Below are positions 7,684 through 15,998 of a DNA stretch of 34,704 bases, one piece after another. Within the stretch, counting starts at the first letter, position 1; each line of letters begins with the position of its first letter. Origin of the DNA: an uncultured Lachnospiraceae bacterium (GTDB taxonomy: Bacteria > Bacillota > Clostridia > Lachnospirales > Lachnospiraceae). The notes under the pieces are model-generated. The model was not told where the DNA came from. It ran no database searches and saw only the letters and a list, made by a program, of their open reading frames with translations. The translations under genes and the position numbers were made by a program. The stretch is from the NCBI GenBank assembly GCA_910579325.1, contig CAJTTU010000003.1:1-34704 (forward strand), given 5' to 3'.

Positions 7684-7724
7684 AAACAGAAAATGCCATG
7701 TGGGCAAAATTCTTCCGCATGGCA
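7684..7724 (-). terminator. Terminator after yajC
   Basis: On the minus strand TGCCATG (7718-7724) and CATGGCA (7694-7700) form a 7-bp stem with a 17-base loop, followed by TTTTCTGTTTG. It is placed 39 bases after the yajC stop codon and would end the scfA-scfB-secDF-tgt-yajC transcript. Confidence 0.6.
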
Positions 7725-7762
7725 CTTCCCATCTTACTTCTCATATTTGACGATCTTTTTCC

Positions 7763-8032
7763 TCACCCGTTCGCCTTCTGGGCAATCGCCTGCTTCTGCA
7801 TGGGAATCCGGCAGTTTTTATTGCTGCCAAACTCCACAATCACCGTATCCTCGGTGATGTCGATAATCACGCCGTAAAACCCGCTGGAGGTCAGCACGCT
7901 GTCGCCGATCTCAAGGCTTGCGATCATGGCCTGCAGCTCCTTCTGCTGCTTTCTCTGAGGTCTGATCGCGATAAAATACATCGCGCCCACGATCACCACT
8001 ACATAAATAATCCAAAATAACGCATTGTCCAT
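7763..8032 (-). CDS. yajC: YajC, Sec translocon accessory subunit
   Basis: An 89-residue protein with one N-terminal membrane segment (LFWIIYVVVIVGAMYFIAI) followed at once by the family signature RPQRKQQKELQAMIASLEIG, then DSVLTSSGFYGVIIDI and TVIVEFGSNKNCRIPMQKQA. YajC associates with SecDF at the membrane and assists protein export. GAAGGAGAG lies 6 bases before the ATG. It is the last gene of the operon; 160 bases separate it from tgt, with no clear terminator in the gap. Confidence 0.95.
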   Translation of the reverse strand: MDNALFWIIYVVVIVGAMYFIAIRPQRKQQKELQAMIASLEIGDSVLTSSGFYGVIIDITEDTVIVEFGSNKNCRIPMQKQAIAQKANG

Positions 8033-8192
8033 AGTTACTCTCCTTCATATGACCACGCAGATATTTTTCCCTGTATCTTTTCACCCGCATCATTCTTAAA
8101 GAAATGGATTCCGTATCCTCCAATAAATCTGCGGGCTGCTCAGGATTCTGCTGTTTTGGGGTTCTCTTTCTAGTTGCTTCCGGATATAAAAT

Positions 8193-9344
8193 TTACTGCG
8201 CTCCGGCCTTTAAATCCTCCAGCGCCTGCTTTTTAAACGCCGGATACCGGTCTTCCTCGATGGCGGCCCGGATCTGTTCCATCAGATGGTTATAAAAATA
8301 CAAATTGTGCAGCACGCACAGCCGCATGCCCAGCATTTCCTTCGCCTTCAGCAGATGCCTGATATAAGCCCTGCTGTAATGGGTACAGGCCGGGCAGCCG
8401 CAGCCTTCCTCTATGGGCTTTTCATCCGGCTCAAATTTCGCATTAAACAGATTCAGCTTCCCGTATCTGGTATACACATGCCCGTGCCGGCCGTTTCTGG
8501 ACGGATACACACAGTCAAAGAAATCCACGCCTCTGTCCACGCCCTCAATGATATTCGCAGGCGTACCCACGCCCATCAGGTAGGTGGGCTTATCCTCCGG
8601 CAGAAAGGAGACCGTCACATCCAGGATATGGTACATTTCCTCATGGGACTCGCCCACCGCCAGGCCGCCCACCGCATAGCCGTTAAGATTTAGCTCCGCG
8701 ATTCTTTTCGCATGGTCGATACGGATATCCTCAAAGGTGCCGCCCTGGTTAATCCCGAATAAAAGCTGATTCGGATTGATCGTATCGGGCAGACTGTTCA
8801 GCCGCTTCATCTCCTCTTTACAGCGTACCAGCCACCGGGTGGTACGATCAACGGAATTCTGCATATATTCCCTGGTACACGGATGAGGGGCGCATTCGTC
8901 GAAAGCCATGGCAATCGTCGAAGCCAGATTGGACTGAATCTGCATGCTCTCCTCCGGCCCCATAAAAATGTGACGGCCGTCTATATGGGAATTAAAATAC
9001 ACGCCTTCTTCTTTAATCCTGCGCAGCCCTGCCAGGGAAAATACCTGGAAACCGCCGGAATCCGTCAAAATCGGCCTGTCCCACACCATAAACCGGTGCA
9101 GACCGCCTAATCTTTTCACCACCTCGTCTCCGGGCCGCACATGGAGATGATAGGTATTGGACAGCTCCACCTGGGTACCGATGGCCTTAAGATCCTGGGT
9201 GGAAACCGCCCCTTTGATGGCGGCCGCCGTCCCCACATTCATAAACACAGGCGTCTGGATTACGCCGTGAACCGTGTGAAATTCAGCCCGTTTTGCCCTG
9301 CCGCATTTTTTCAGAATATGGTATGTTCCGGATTCACACATCAT
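8193..9344 (-). CDS. tgt: Queuine (preQ1) tRNA-ribosyltransferase
   Basis: A 383-residue enzyme of normal length that exchanges guanine-34 for preQ1 in tRNAs with GUN anticodons. Visible hallmarks are TPVFMNVGT, DSGGFQVFSL with the active-site Asp95, LFGINQGG, the nucleophile Asp277 in FFDCVYPSRNGRHGHVYT, and zinc ligands Cys315, Cys317, Cys320 and His346 in GCGCPACTHYSRAYI and VLHNLYF. The ATG at 9344 overlaps the secDF stop codon by ATGA, so translation is probably coupled; a second ATG follows directly. Neighbours secDF and yajC are the usual partners in Clostridia. Confidence 0.96.
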   Translation of the reverse strand: MMCESGTYHILKKCGRAKRAEFHTVHGVIQTPVFMNVGTAAAIKGAVSTQDLKAIGTQVELSNTYHLHVRPGDEVVKRLGGLHRFMVWDRPILTDSGGFQVFSLAGLRRIKEEGVYFNSHIDGRHIFMGPEESMQIQSNLASTIAMAFDECAPHPCTREYMQNSVDRTTRWLVRCKEEMKRLNSLPDTINPNQLLFGINQGGTFEDIRIDHAKRIAELNLNGYAVGGLAVGESHEEMYHILDVTVSFLPEDKPTYLMGVGTPANIIEGVDRGVDFFDCVYPSRNGRHGHVYTRYGKLNLFNAKFEPDEKPIEEGCGCPACTHYSRAYIRHLLKAKEMLGMRLCVLHNLYFYNHLMEQIRAAIEEDRYPAFKKQALEDLKAGAQ

Positions 9345-11518
9345 TTTTCGCCCTCATAAGACTTCTTCTTCATCAGATACCACAGCGCGCCCGTAATACA
9401 TACGGAGGAATATCCGCCGCACACGATACCTACGATCAGCGGCAATGCAAACTCCTTGATTGCGGTCACACCCACAAGCCAGAGGACAAATATGGTGATA
9501 AAGGTGGTAAATGACGTATAAATCGTCCTGGTCAGCGTCTGGGTGATGCTGCCATTTACCAGTTCTTTCAGATCTCCATACAGTTTGGGCGTCTTCAGGT
9601 TTTCTCTGATCCGGTCGAAAATGACGATGGTGGCGTTGATGGAATAACCAACGATGGTCAGCATACAGGCGATAAAGGTATTGCCCACCGTCCAGCGCAG
9701 GGCCGCATAGCAGGTCAGCACCACCAGCACGTCATGGAGCAGCGCCAGCACTGCGCCGGAAGCAAACCGGATATCCTTAAACCGCAGCCAGATATAGAGC
9801 AGCATGGCAATGGTGGCAATGATCACCGCGATCACCGCGTCCTGCTTCATCTCGCTGCTGACTGTGGCGCTGATGCTCTCCGCCGTGATCAGCTCCTGAT
9901 CCACGCCGAAATTGTCAGCCAGCAGCTGATCCAGCTGCTGCCGTTCCTCCACGGACAGGGTTCTGGTTTTAATCAGCACCTCATTGCCCCCGCTGACCTT
10001 CTGGGTCTGGATATCCTGGTCGCCGGTCACCTGGGCCACCACCGGAACCACCTCAGACTGAATCTGTTCCAGCGTCATATCTTCATTGAAGGTTACGCTG
10101 GTGGAAGTACCGCCCTTAAACTCTAAGCTGTAGTTTAAAATGCCTTTTCCGTTCCCGCTGTATATCCCCATGAACACCAGGCCCACTGCGATTACAGCCA
10201 GGGAAAAGATAAAGCAGATATACTTTTTCCCGAGAAAATCGATGGTTTTCTGCTCTTTTTTCGGCTTGGCGGGATTGTCGCCGTAAAGCCTGGAATCCGT
10301 CAGGCCCACTTCATAAAGCGCGCCCAAAATCACCCTCGTGATCACCAGCGCCGTAAACATGGACAGAACCACGCCCAAAGCCAGCGTCTGGGCAAAGCCC
10401 CTCACCGTTCCAGAGCCTCTCCACCAGAGCACGAAGGCGGCGATCAGCGTGGTGATATTGCCGTCCACGATGGCGGACAGCGCTTTTTTAAAGCCGTCTT
10501 TTATGGAAGAACGCACACTCTTTCCTGCCGCCATTTCCTCCCTGATCCGGGCGAAAATAATGACGTTGGCATCCACGGCCATACCGATGGACAGGATAAT
10601 ACCCGCGATGCCGGGCAGCGTCAGCGTAATCTTGTACACGCTCAGCAGGAAAATAATCAGGCTAGTGTACAGCGCCAGCGCCAGGGATGCCGCGACACCA
10701 GGCGCGCCGTAGGTGATAATCATAAACAGCATAACCAGCCCCAGGCCGATGGCGCCTGCCATCAGGCTGGTGGAGATAGCCTCCTGTCCCAGCTTCGCTC
10801 CCACTACGTTGGAACGGATCTCCTCCAGCTCCACGGGCAGCGCGCCGATTCTGATTGTGGAGGCCAGAATATCCGCTTCCTCATAGGAAGCCATTCCTTC
10901 GATGGAACACTGGCCGCCGGTAATGGCTGTCCGCACCACAGGATTGCTTACCACCTCATTATCATAGATAATATAGATGATCTGACCCACCCGCTCGGTG
11001 GTCGCTTCCGCGAATTTCGCCGCCCCTTCCTCGGTAAAGGTCAGGGAAACCACATACTCTCTGTTATTGCTCTCGCCCATAATGCCGGCCTCGGCAGACT
11101 GGACGTCCATACCGGTCAGCAGCACGTTTCCGCTCTGGTCCTGGAAGGTCAGGGAGCCGGGCTTGCCTAACTCCTGCAAAATCTCATTGGCGTCGGACAC
11201 GCCGGGGATATCCACATTGATCCGGTTGGAGCCTTCCTGGTACACCTCGGCCTCATTGCTGTAATTCTGGGCTCTCAACTGCAGCTTGTATACGGTATCG
11301 GCCATGTCCGTGGAGGTCGGTTCTTCTCCCACCGCCTGATAGGTGATGCTGACGCCGCCTGCTAGGTCGAGCCCCAGCTTAATGTCGTTTACGCTACCGG
11401 ACCGGTTCTTGCCCAGCCCCGCCGCAGCCACATAGATCAGAAAACCAATCACCAGCAAAACGGCCAGCAGCTTGGCCGCGCCTTTTCCCGTGGTATTTTT
11501 ATTGCTTCTCGTACTCAT
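9341..11518 (-). CDS. secDF: SecD-SecF fusion, protein translocase subunit SecDF
   Basis: A 725-residue fused membrane protein. The SecD half shows an N-terminal membrane segment, DIKLGLDLAGGVSITYQ, NRINVDIPGVSD, a periplasmic-type P1 region and six-helix core (AGIILSIGMAVDANVIIFAR). The SecF half starts near IDFLGKKYICFIFSL and contains YSLEFKGGTSTSVTF, TIVGYSINATIVIFDRIREN and a terminal TSFTTFITIFVLWLVG helix. SecDF uses the proton gradient to help pull proteins across the membrane. A fused form is usual in many Firmicutes. It lies between scfB (49 bases upstream) and tgt (4-base overlap), forming one operon. Confidence 0.96.
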   Translation of the reverse strand: MSTRSNKNTTGKGAAKLLAVLLVIGFLIYVAAAGLGKNRSGSVNDIKLGLDLAGGVSITYQAVGEEPTSTDMADTVYKLQLRAQNYSNEAEVYQEGSNRINVDIPGVSDANEILQELGKPGSLTFQDQSGNVLLTGMDVQSAEAGIMGESNNREYVVSLTFTEEGAAKFAEATTERVGQIIYIIYDNEVVSNPVVRTAITGGQCSIEGMASYEEADILASTIRIGALPVELEEIRSNVVGAKLGQEAISTSLMAGAIGLGLVMLFMIITYGAPGVAASLALALYTSLIIFLLSVYKITLTLPGIAGIILSIGMAVDANVIIFARIREEMAAGKSVRSSIKDGFKKALSAIVDGNITTLIAAFVLWWRGSGTVRGFAQTLALGVVLSMFTALVITRVILGALYEVGLTDSRLYGDNPAKPKKEQKTIDFLGKKYICFIFSLAVIAVGLVFMGIYSGNGKGILNYSLEFKGGTSTSVTFNEDMTLEQIQSEVVPVVAQVTGDQDIQTQKVSGGNEVLIKTRTLSVEERQQLDQLLADNFGVDQELITAESISATVSSEMKQDAVIAVIIATIAMLLYIWLRFKDIRFASGAVLALLHDVLVVLTCYAALRWTVGNTFIACMLTIVGYSINATIVIFDRIRENLKTPKLYGDLKELVNGSITQTLTRTIYTSFTTFITIFVLWLVGVTAIKEFALPLIVGIVCGGYSSVCITGALWYLMKKKSYEGEK

Positions 11519-11567
11519 CGTAACATCCTTCCTATTTATAGTTCCGTAACTACCGTTGCTGTTTTTA

Positions 11568-12926
11568 TTAGTCCTCCGCCAGCGCCGCCTTAATCATAAT
11601 CGCGCACTCGATCCGTTTCTTCTGCATTTCGCATCCGATATCGTAAGCGTCCGTAATTTTCCCATGAAACTTATAGGAATTGGCCGAGCAGCCGCCGCTG
11701 CAATAAAATCTGGCAAAGCAGCTTCTGCACTTCTCCTTGGCGTAAACATTGCACAGCTTAAACTCATCCCGCAGCACCGTATTGGTAATGCCCTCGTCCA
11801 CATTTCCCAGCAGGAAGCCTTCCTCGCCCACAAACTGGTGGCAGGGGTAAAAATCCCCCCAGGGCGTCACCGCCAGGTACTCAGTGCCGGAGCCACAGCC
11901 GGACAGCCGCTTGGCCACGCAGGGGCCTTGCTCCAAATCTATCATAAAGTGGAAGAAATGAAAACCCCTTCCTCCTTTTTTCCGTCTGATAAATTCCACC
12001 GCCAGCTTATCATATTCTTCCAAAATCTGAGGCAGATCCTCTTCCCGGATGGCATAAGGCTCGTCAGGCGACGCCACCACCGGCTCGATGGACATCTGTT
12101 TGAAGCCCAGGTCGGCGAAATGGAGCACGTCCTTTGCAAAATCCAGGTTGTGGCGGGTGAAGGTTCCCCGCACATAATATTTATCCTGGTTACGGCTCTC
12201 GGCAAACTTTTGGAACTTGGGGACAATGATATCATAGCTGCTGCCTTTACCGTTTCTGGTGGGGCGCATCCGGTCGTTGACCTCCCGGCGGCCGTCCAGG
12301 CTCAGCACCACGTTGCCCATTTCTTTGTTGCAGAACTCCATGACCTCGTCATTTAACAACATGCCGTTGGTGGTCAGGGTGAAGCGGAAATTTTTATCGC
12401 ATTCCTTCTCCCGGCTTCTGCCGTAGGCCACCAGCTGTTTCACCACTTCCCAGTTCATCAGCGGCTCGCCGCCGAAAAAGTCTACCTCCAGGTTTCTTCT
12501 GTTACCGGAGTTTTCGATCAGGAAATCCAGCGCTTTCTTGCCCACCTCAAAGCTCATCAGCGCCCGGCGGCCATGGTACTCCCCTTCCTCGGCAAAGCAG
12601 TAACGGCAGGCCAGGTTACAGTCGTGGGCGATATGGAGGCAGAGGGCTTTCACCACCGTTTTTCTCTGCTTAAAATCTGTGATATAAGACTCGTATTCGT
12701 CTTCGGTAAACAGCTGGCCCGCCTCTTTCAGCGTCTCGATTTCCGAGAGGGCTTCTTCGGTTTCTTCTCTGCCGTAGACGGGAGAGAGCTTTGAGAGAAT
12801 CTCCTCTTTCGGGCAGGTTTCATAGAGAGCGATCGCGTCGTAGGTCACGTCGTCCGTCACATGGACGGAACCGCTGCACACGTCCAGTACGATATTATAA
12901 CCGTTGTTTTTATACTGATGGATCAC
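11568..12926 (-). CDS. scfB: SCIFF peptide maturase (radical SAM/SPASM thioether synthase)
   Basis: A 452-residue radical SAM enzyme. The [4Fe-4S]-SAM motif is CNLACRYC (Cys103, Cys107, Cys110), preceded by a peptide-binding N-terminal region typical of RiPP maturases. FFGGEPLMNWEVV and LTTNGMLLNDEV follow. The C-terminal SPASM region is cysteine-rich (SGCGSGTEYLAVTP, GDFYPCHQF, LCNVYAKEKCRSCFARFYC, GGCSAN, DIGCEMQ), providing auxiliary iron-sulfur clusters. Family members such as CteB of Clostridium thermocellum install thioether cross-links in the six-cysteine SCIFF peptide. The start is GTG with AAGGAG 9 bases upstream. Its precursor gene lies directly upstream, separated by a stable hairpin. 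Confidence 0.95.
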   Translation of the reverse strand: MIHQYKNNGYNIVLDVCSGSVHVTDDVTYDAIALYETCPKEEILSKLSPVYGREETEEALSEIETLKEAGQLFTEDEYESYITDFKQRKTVVKALCLHIAHDCNLACRYCFAEEGEYHGRRALMSFEVGKKALDFLIENSGNRRNLEVDFFGGEPLMNWEVVKQLVAYGRSREKECDKNFRFTLTTNGMLLNDEVMEFCNKEMGNVVLSLDGRREVNDRMRPTRNGKGSSYDIIVPKFQKFAESRNQDKYYVRGTFTRHNLDFAKDVLHFADLGFKQMSIEPVVASPDEPYAIREEDLPQILEEYDKLAVEFIRRKKGGRGFHFFHFMIDLEQGPCVAKRLSGCGSGTEYLAVTPWGDFYPCHQFVGEEGFLLGNVDEGITNTVLRDEFKLCNVYAKEKCRSCFARFYCSGGCSANSYKFHGKITDAYDIGCEMQKKRIECAIMIKAALAED

Positions 12927-12949
12927 AAAAATGTCTCCTTATCGTAATG

Positions 12950-12978
12950 GGGGACACCCCGCGCCGCGGAGTGTCCCC
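12950..12978 (-). promoter_or_regulatory. Stable hairpin between scfA and scfB
   Basis: On the minus strand GGGGACACTCCGC pairs with GCGGGGTGTCCCC around a GGC loop, a 13-bp GC-rich stem with one T-G wobble. No T-tract follows and the scfB ribosome binding site comes next. Such elements between a precursor and its maturase often stabilise the upstream mRNA or partly terminate transcription; this role is inferred. Confidence 0.65.
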
Positions 12979-13008
12979 TTCTCATTTTCAAAAACAATTT
13001 TCCGAATC

Positions 13009-13152
13009 TTATTTCTGATTCTCGCAGCTCTGATTTCCCACTGTGCAGGAAGTCTTGCATGCGGACTGGCAGGAAGTCTGGCACTCGCCGCAGCCGCCTT
13101 TTTTCACCGTATTTTTTAATGTAGCGTCAGTTAAAGTTTTAATATGTTTCAT
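13009..13152 (-). CDS. scfA: SCIFF ranthipeptide precursor
   Basis: A 47-residue peptide starting MKHIKTLTDATLKNTVKKGG and continuing CGECQTSCQSACKTSC, then TVGNQSCENQK. Six cysteines at 21, 24, 28, 32, 36 and 43 fit the SCIFF definition. The conserved leader MKHIKTL and the position of Cys32 and Thr37 agree with the Cys32-Thr37 thioether reported for CteA. GAGGAGG lies about 9 bases before the ATG. The peptide is acted on by the radical SAM enzyme encoded next. SCIFF peptides are almost universal in Clostridia and have been linked to cell-density signalling in some species. It is the first gene of the scfA-scfB-secDF-tgt-yajC operon. Confidence 0.95.
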   Translation of the reverse strand: MKHIKTLTDATLKNTVKKGGCGECQTSCQSACKTSCTVGNQSCENQK

Positions 13153-13201
13153 CGATTGAATCCTCCTCTTGCTATTTAAAATATTGAATATTCCACATTT
13201 G

Positions 13202-13218
13202 CCGGCCTGACTGGCCGG
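13202..13218 (-). promoter_or_regulatory. 5' UTR hairpin of scfA
   Basis: CCGGCC and GGCCGG (6 bp) enclose a 5-base loop just downstream of the predicted transcription start. There is no T-tract. It may protect the 5' end of the scfA mRNA. Confidence 0.5.
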
Positions 13219-13231
13219 AGAATCATTAGAC

Positions 13232-13259
13232 AGTATATCACAACTGCGGAGAATTTCAA
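13232..13259 (-). promoter_or_regulatory. Promoter of the scfA operon
   Basis: TTGAAA (13254-13259) and TATACT (13232-13237) are separated by 16 bases on the minus strand. Transcription would start near 13225, about 75 bases before the scfA ATG. Confidence 0.7.
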
Positions 13260-13298
13260 AGTGTTTTTTGCGGTTATCGGCGGGCTTTTTGCGGCTTT

Positions 13299-14884
13299 TC
13301 AGGCTTTTTCAATATGGCAGGTGTGTTTGCGTCCGCCTTTTCTCCCATCTTTGTCATATCCGATCCCTACCAGCAAAATATCCCCTCCGTATCCCTTCAG
13401 CGCATCGGAATATTTTTTCTCCCTGATCTGGTCGATGGCGCCTTTGGCCGAATGGTTCCATTTCAGTTCAATCACAAGAGCCGGAACCGGGGACGCTTTT
13501 TTCAGCAGATACACGATATCGGCATACCCTTCCCCGGCAGGCAGCTCCTCAAATTTCATGTAATAATCCCTGTAACTGAAATAAGCCAGCTTGATCACGC
13601 TGCGCAGAACCTGCTCATTATTATAAAAAAGGATAGCCGTCTCTTCCTCATGGATTTTTTCAATCTGGGCGGCCACCGCCGCCGCATTGCCATGGATTGT
13701 GTCATAGATCAACTGGTCGCTTTCCCGAACCCGCCGGATCGTTTCGTCGTGATTCACCTCCCGGACAGCCCTGGCAAATTCCAAGCGGATCTCCTCGTTG
13801 GGGATATGTGCCATCCGGGTTTCCTCATCATAGGCCAGATATCCCAGATGGATCAGAAGGGTCAGCACATCGTCCCGTCCCCGGAACGTAACCAGATCAT
13901 TGGAAAATCCATTGGTACCCACCGAAACCCCGACGCCGCCCAAAAGCTTTGCAATCGTTTTGGACAGGCCGTCGAAATCCAGGCTGATATAACCCATCAG
14001 GCTTTTGACCGCGGAAGTTTCAGTCCAGTAGGAACGAAACCGTCGGCTGCGCAAAGCCTGCATCACCGAGTTCGGATTATAAACGGGGCCTGCTCTTTCC
14101 AGCACATACCCGTCATACCACTGCTTCATGGCCAGAAAATCGCTGTGTTATTCCTCACAGGACTTTTGCACCTCTTCCTCGGTAAAGCCCGCATATTCCG
14201 CGAACCGACCCGGATACACCATAGAATACTCCTGAAAATCGGAGATGGCCGACTGGGAACCATCTTTTTTAATCGGCAGGATGCCTGTCATGTAGACGGC
14301 CGCAAACATTCCGGAGGTTGCTCCGCTGCTTTTAAACAGTGTACGGAGAAATTCCAGATATTCCTTCCGGATCGTCGGCTGTTCCCGAATCGGGGCATCC
14401 CATTCGTCAATAATCATGACAAATTTATTGCCGGTAAGCTCTACGGCATTAAGCATGACAGCCGGCAGTTCATCGCTCATTCTCAGGCCGGGATATGCCG
14501 CCGCCAGCTCTTCCGTTATTTTTTCATTCATATAAGGAACGACCCCCTTTGAAACCCATCAGAGAAGGGTTTCAGATAAGTCATATCCAGATAGATTACA
14601 TCATACCGGTTCAGATGCTGCCGGTAACTGCCATTATATCTTTCATCCGCCGCAATCGCAAGATCGTCGAATAACAGTGAAGAATCGCAGGTTTTGTCAT
14701 AATAGGCGCACAGCATCTGGGCCGCGAAGGATTTCCCGAAACGGCGGGGCCTGCTGACACAGGTCAATTTCTGTTTTGTCCCGATTGTGGCGTTGATCAG
14801 GCTGATCAAGCCGGATTTATCCACATAAGGGCTGTTTCTGATTTCCTCAAACCCGCTGTTCCCCGGATTCAAATATATTCCCAT
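13299..14884 (-). pseudogene. AAA-ATPase / PD-(D/E)XK nuclease-like protein, broken twice
   Basis: Three consecutive pieces add up to one protein of about 530 residues of the AAA_AAR + PDDEXK_9 group common in gut anaerobes. Piece 1 (14884-14528): LNPGNSGFEEIRNSPYVDKS and the P-loop-like SRPRRFGKS. Piece 2 (14531-14148): KITEELAAAYPGL, VMIIDEWDAPIRE (Walker B), AAVYMTGILPIKK. Piece 3 (14129-13299): MKQWYDGYVL, then GYADIVYLLKKASPVPALVI followed by ELKWNHSAKGAIDQI, the nuclease-like core. Lesion 1 is a one-base loss in a G run (AAAGGGGGTCG near 14552) that shifts the frame before VVPYMNEKITEE. Lesion 2 is an in-frame TAA at 14148-14150 within CEE-stop-HSDFLAMKQW. The function of the family is unknown; fragments are unlikely to be active. 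Confidence 0.85.
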
Positions 14885-14978
14885 CTGTCCACACCTCGAT
14901 TTTCAAAACACTGCAGCGGTTCCGCCGGATATCAGGATAATTGTAGACTATCACGGAAGGAAGGAAATAACAACACTC

Positions 14979-15149
14979 TTACAGCATTAAGCAAACCTTT
15001 TTGTTCAATTTTTCATATTCGTCCCGTGCTTCGTACAATGAGACAATAAGGCTGCCGTCATACACATTGGCCAAAGCCACATCCGTATTCTCAATCAATG
15101 CCATCAGTGCGTTTGCAATAACTTCCAACTCTCTGTTTGTAAATTCCAT
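14979..15149 (-). CDS. Small protein of unknown function (56 aa)
   Basis: Starts MEFTNRELEVIANALMALIE behind CAGGAGG, 6 bases before the ATG; a longer frame to 15176 has no such site. The protein is acidic and probably helical, with ALANVYDGSLIVSLYEARDE and a basic end LNKKVCLML. I do not recognise the family. It lies alone between the broken AAA gene and the divergent RHH gene. Confidence 0.6.
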   Translation of the reverse strand: MEFTNRELEVIANALMALIENTDVALANVYDGSLIVSLYEARDEYEKLNKKVCLML

Positions 15150-15320
15150 AGTTTTCCTCCTGACAGGCATATACAAAATTTTTGTTTCCTCAATGCATTA
15201 TTTACACTTGATATTCTATACTACTTTACCATACTTTAAGCTTCTATACAATATTTCACCGCCTAAAATGGTATATTTAACAAAACCCATAACAGCACAA
15301 CAGGAAAGCGAAAAAATGCA

Positions 15321-15488
15321 ATGAGACCGATGAGACCTTTAAAAGAAAAAGTCAGCATTACCCTTGACGGAGATGTGATTGAAAAAATAAAAGACCTGGC
15401 TGAAGGCGACGACCGTTCCTTCAGCCAGTACATTAACATGGTATTAAGAAAACATATTGCGGAAGCCGCTAAGACGGCCGAAAAGTAA
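15321..15488 (+). CDS. Small ribbon-helix-helix-like DNA-binding protein (55 aa)
   Basis: A 55-residue protein with a strand-like KVSITLDGDVIEKIKDLAEG followed by DRSFSQYINMVLRKHI, the layout of Arc/MetJ/CopG-type ribbon-helix-helix proteins (short beta strand, helix, S-F-S-Q turn, helix). Such proteins often act as antitoxins or autorepressors. No toxin gene lies next to it: the following gene is on the other strand. Two starts are possible, ATG 15321 and ATG 15330; AGGAAA is 13 bases before the first. An orphan regulator is the simplest reading. Confidence 0.65.
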   Translation: MRPMRPLKEKVSITLDGDVIEKIKDLAEGDDRSFSQYINMVLRKHIAEAAKTAEK

Positions 15489-15517
15489 GCCGTAACATGA
15501 AAACACTTTTTGGCTCC

Positions 15518-15883
15518 CTATCCCAGCACGCCTCCCAGCGCCCCGCCGATCAGGCAGCACAGCGCCGCTTTGACCACATCCGAAAGTTCTGCGGAAAAAC
15601 CCATCTGGGAAGCCACCGACAGCACCAGAAGCACCGCCAGGTACAGCGCGCCAAATCCCAGCCCGCACAGCAGCCGCCTGCGCTTTAACGCTTTCACCGT
15701 CAGAAATCCTCCGGCCATGGAGGCCAGTATGTAGATCGCCACTACGCCCACGCCCACCTGGGTCGGCTGCAGCTTCATCTTATACAGAAGAAACGCCAGC
15801 GCCAGCAAAAGGGCCACCGTAATCCCATAGCTGACCAGGAGAGCGCTTCCCACCGCCGCTATCTTGGATCGATTCAAATTCAT
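15518..15883 (-). CDS. TIGR04086/YrzE-like four-helix membrane protein
   Basis: A 121-residue hydrophobic protein with four predicted membrane helices: VGSALLVSYGITVALLLALA, VGVVAIYILASMAGGFLTVK, LLCGLGFGALYLAVLLVLSV and VKAALCCLIGGALGGVLG. Composition, length and the glycine-rich last helix fit the TIGR04086 family, which in Clostridia is often found near yajC, secDF and SCIFF genes; here it lies about 2.4 kb upstream of scfA on the same strand. Function unknown. The ribosome binding site is weak (ACGGTGA). Confidence 0.7.
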   Translation of the reverse strand: MNLNRSKIAAVGSALLVSYGITVALLLALAFLLYKMKLQPTQVGVGVVAIYILASMAGGFLTVKALKRRRLLCGLGFGALYLAVLLVLSVASQMGFSAELSDVVKAALCCLIGGALGGVLG

Positions 15884-15998
15884 AGAGCATCACCGTTATT
15901 CATTGCGTCTTGATGATAGTTTACGCGGACCCCGGACCTTTTAGAACCTTACGTAACCTTATCTTTCCGGCCGGCCGCTTTCCCGCCCCTTCCTCATA

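Noticed and set aside
7911..8195. Open minus-strand frame continuing after the tgt stop and overlapping yajC
   Set aside because: It is in frame with tgt after its stop codon, has no own ribosome binding site, and overlaps the clearly real yajC gene in another frame; probably chance.
13314..14552. 412-codon open frame on the plus strand
   Set aside because: It lies opposite the broken AAA/PD-(D/E)XK gene, whose conserved motifs are on the minus strand; the protein has no recognisable domain and no good ribosome binding site.
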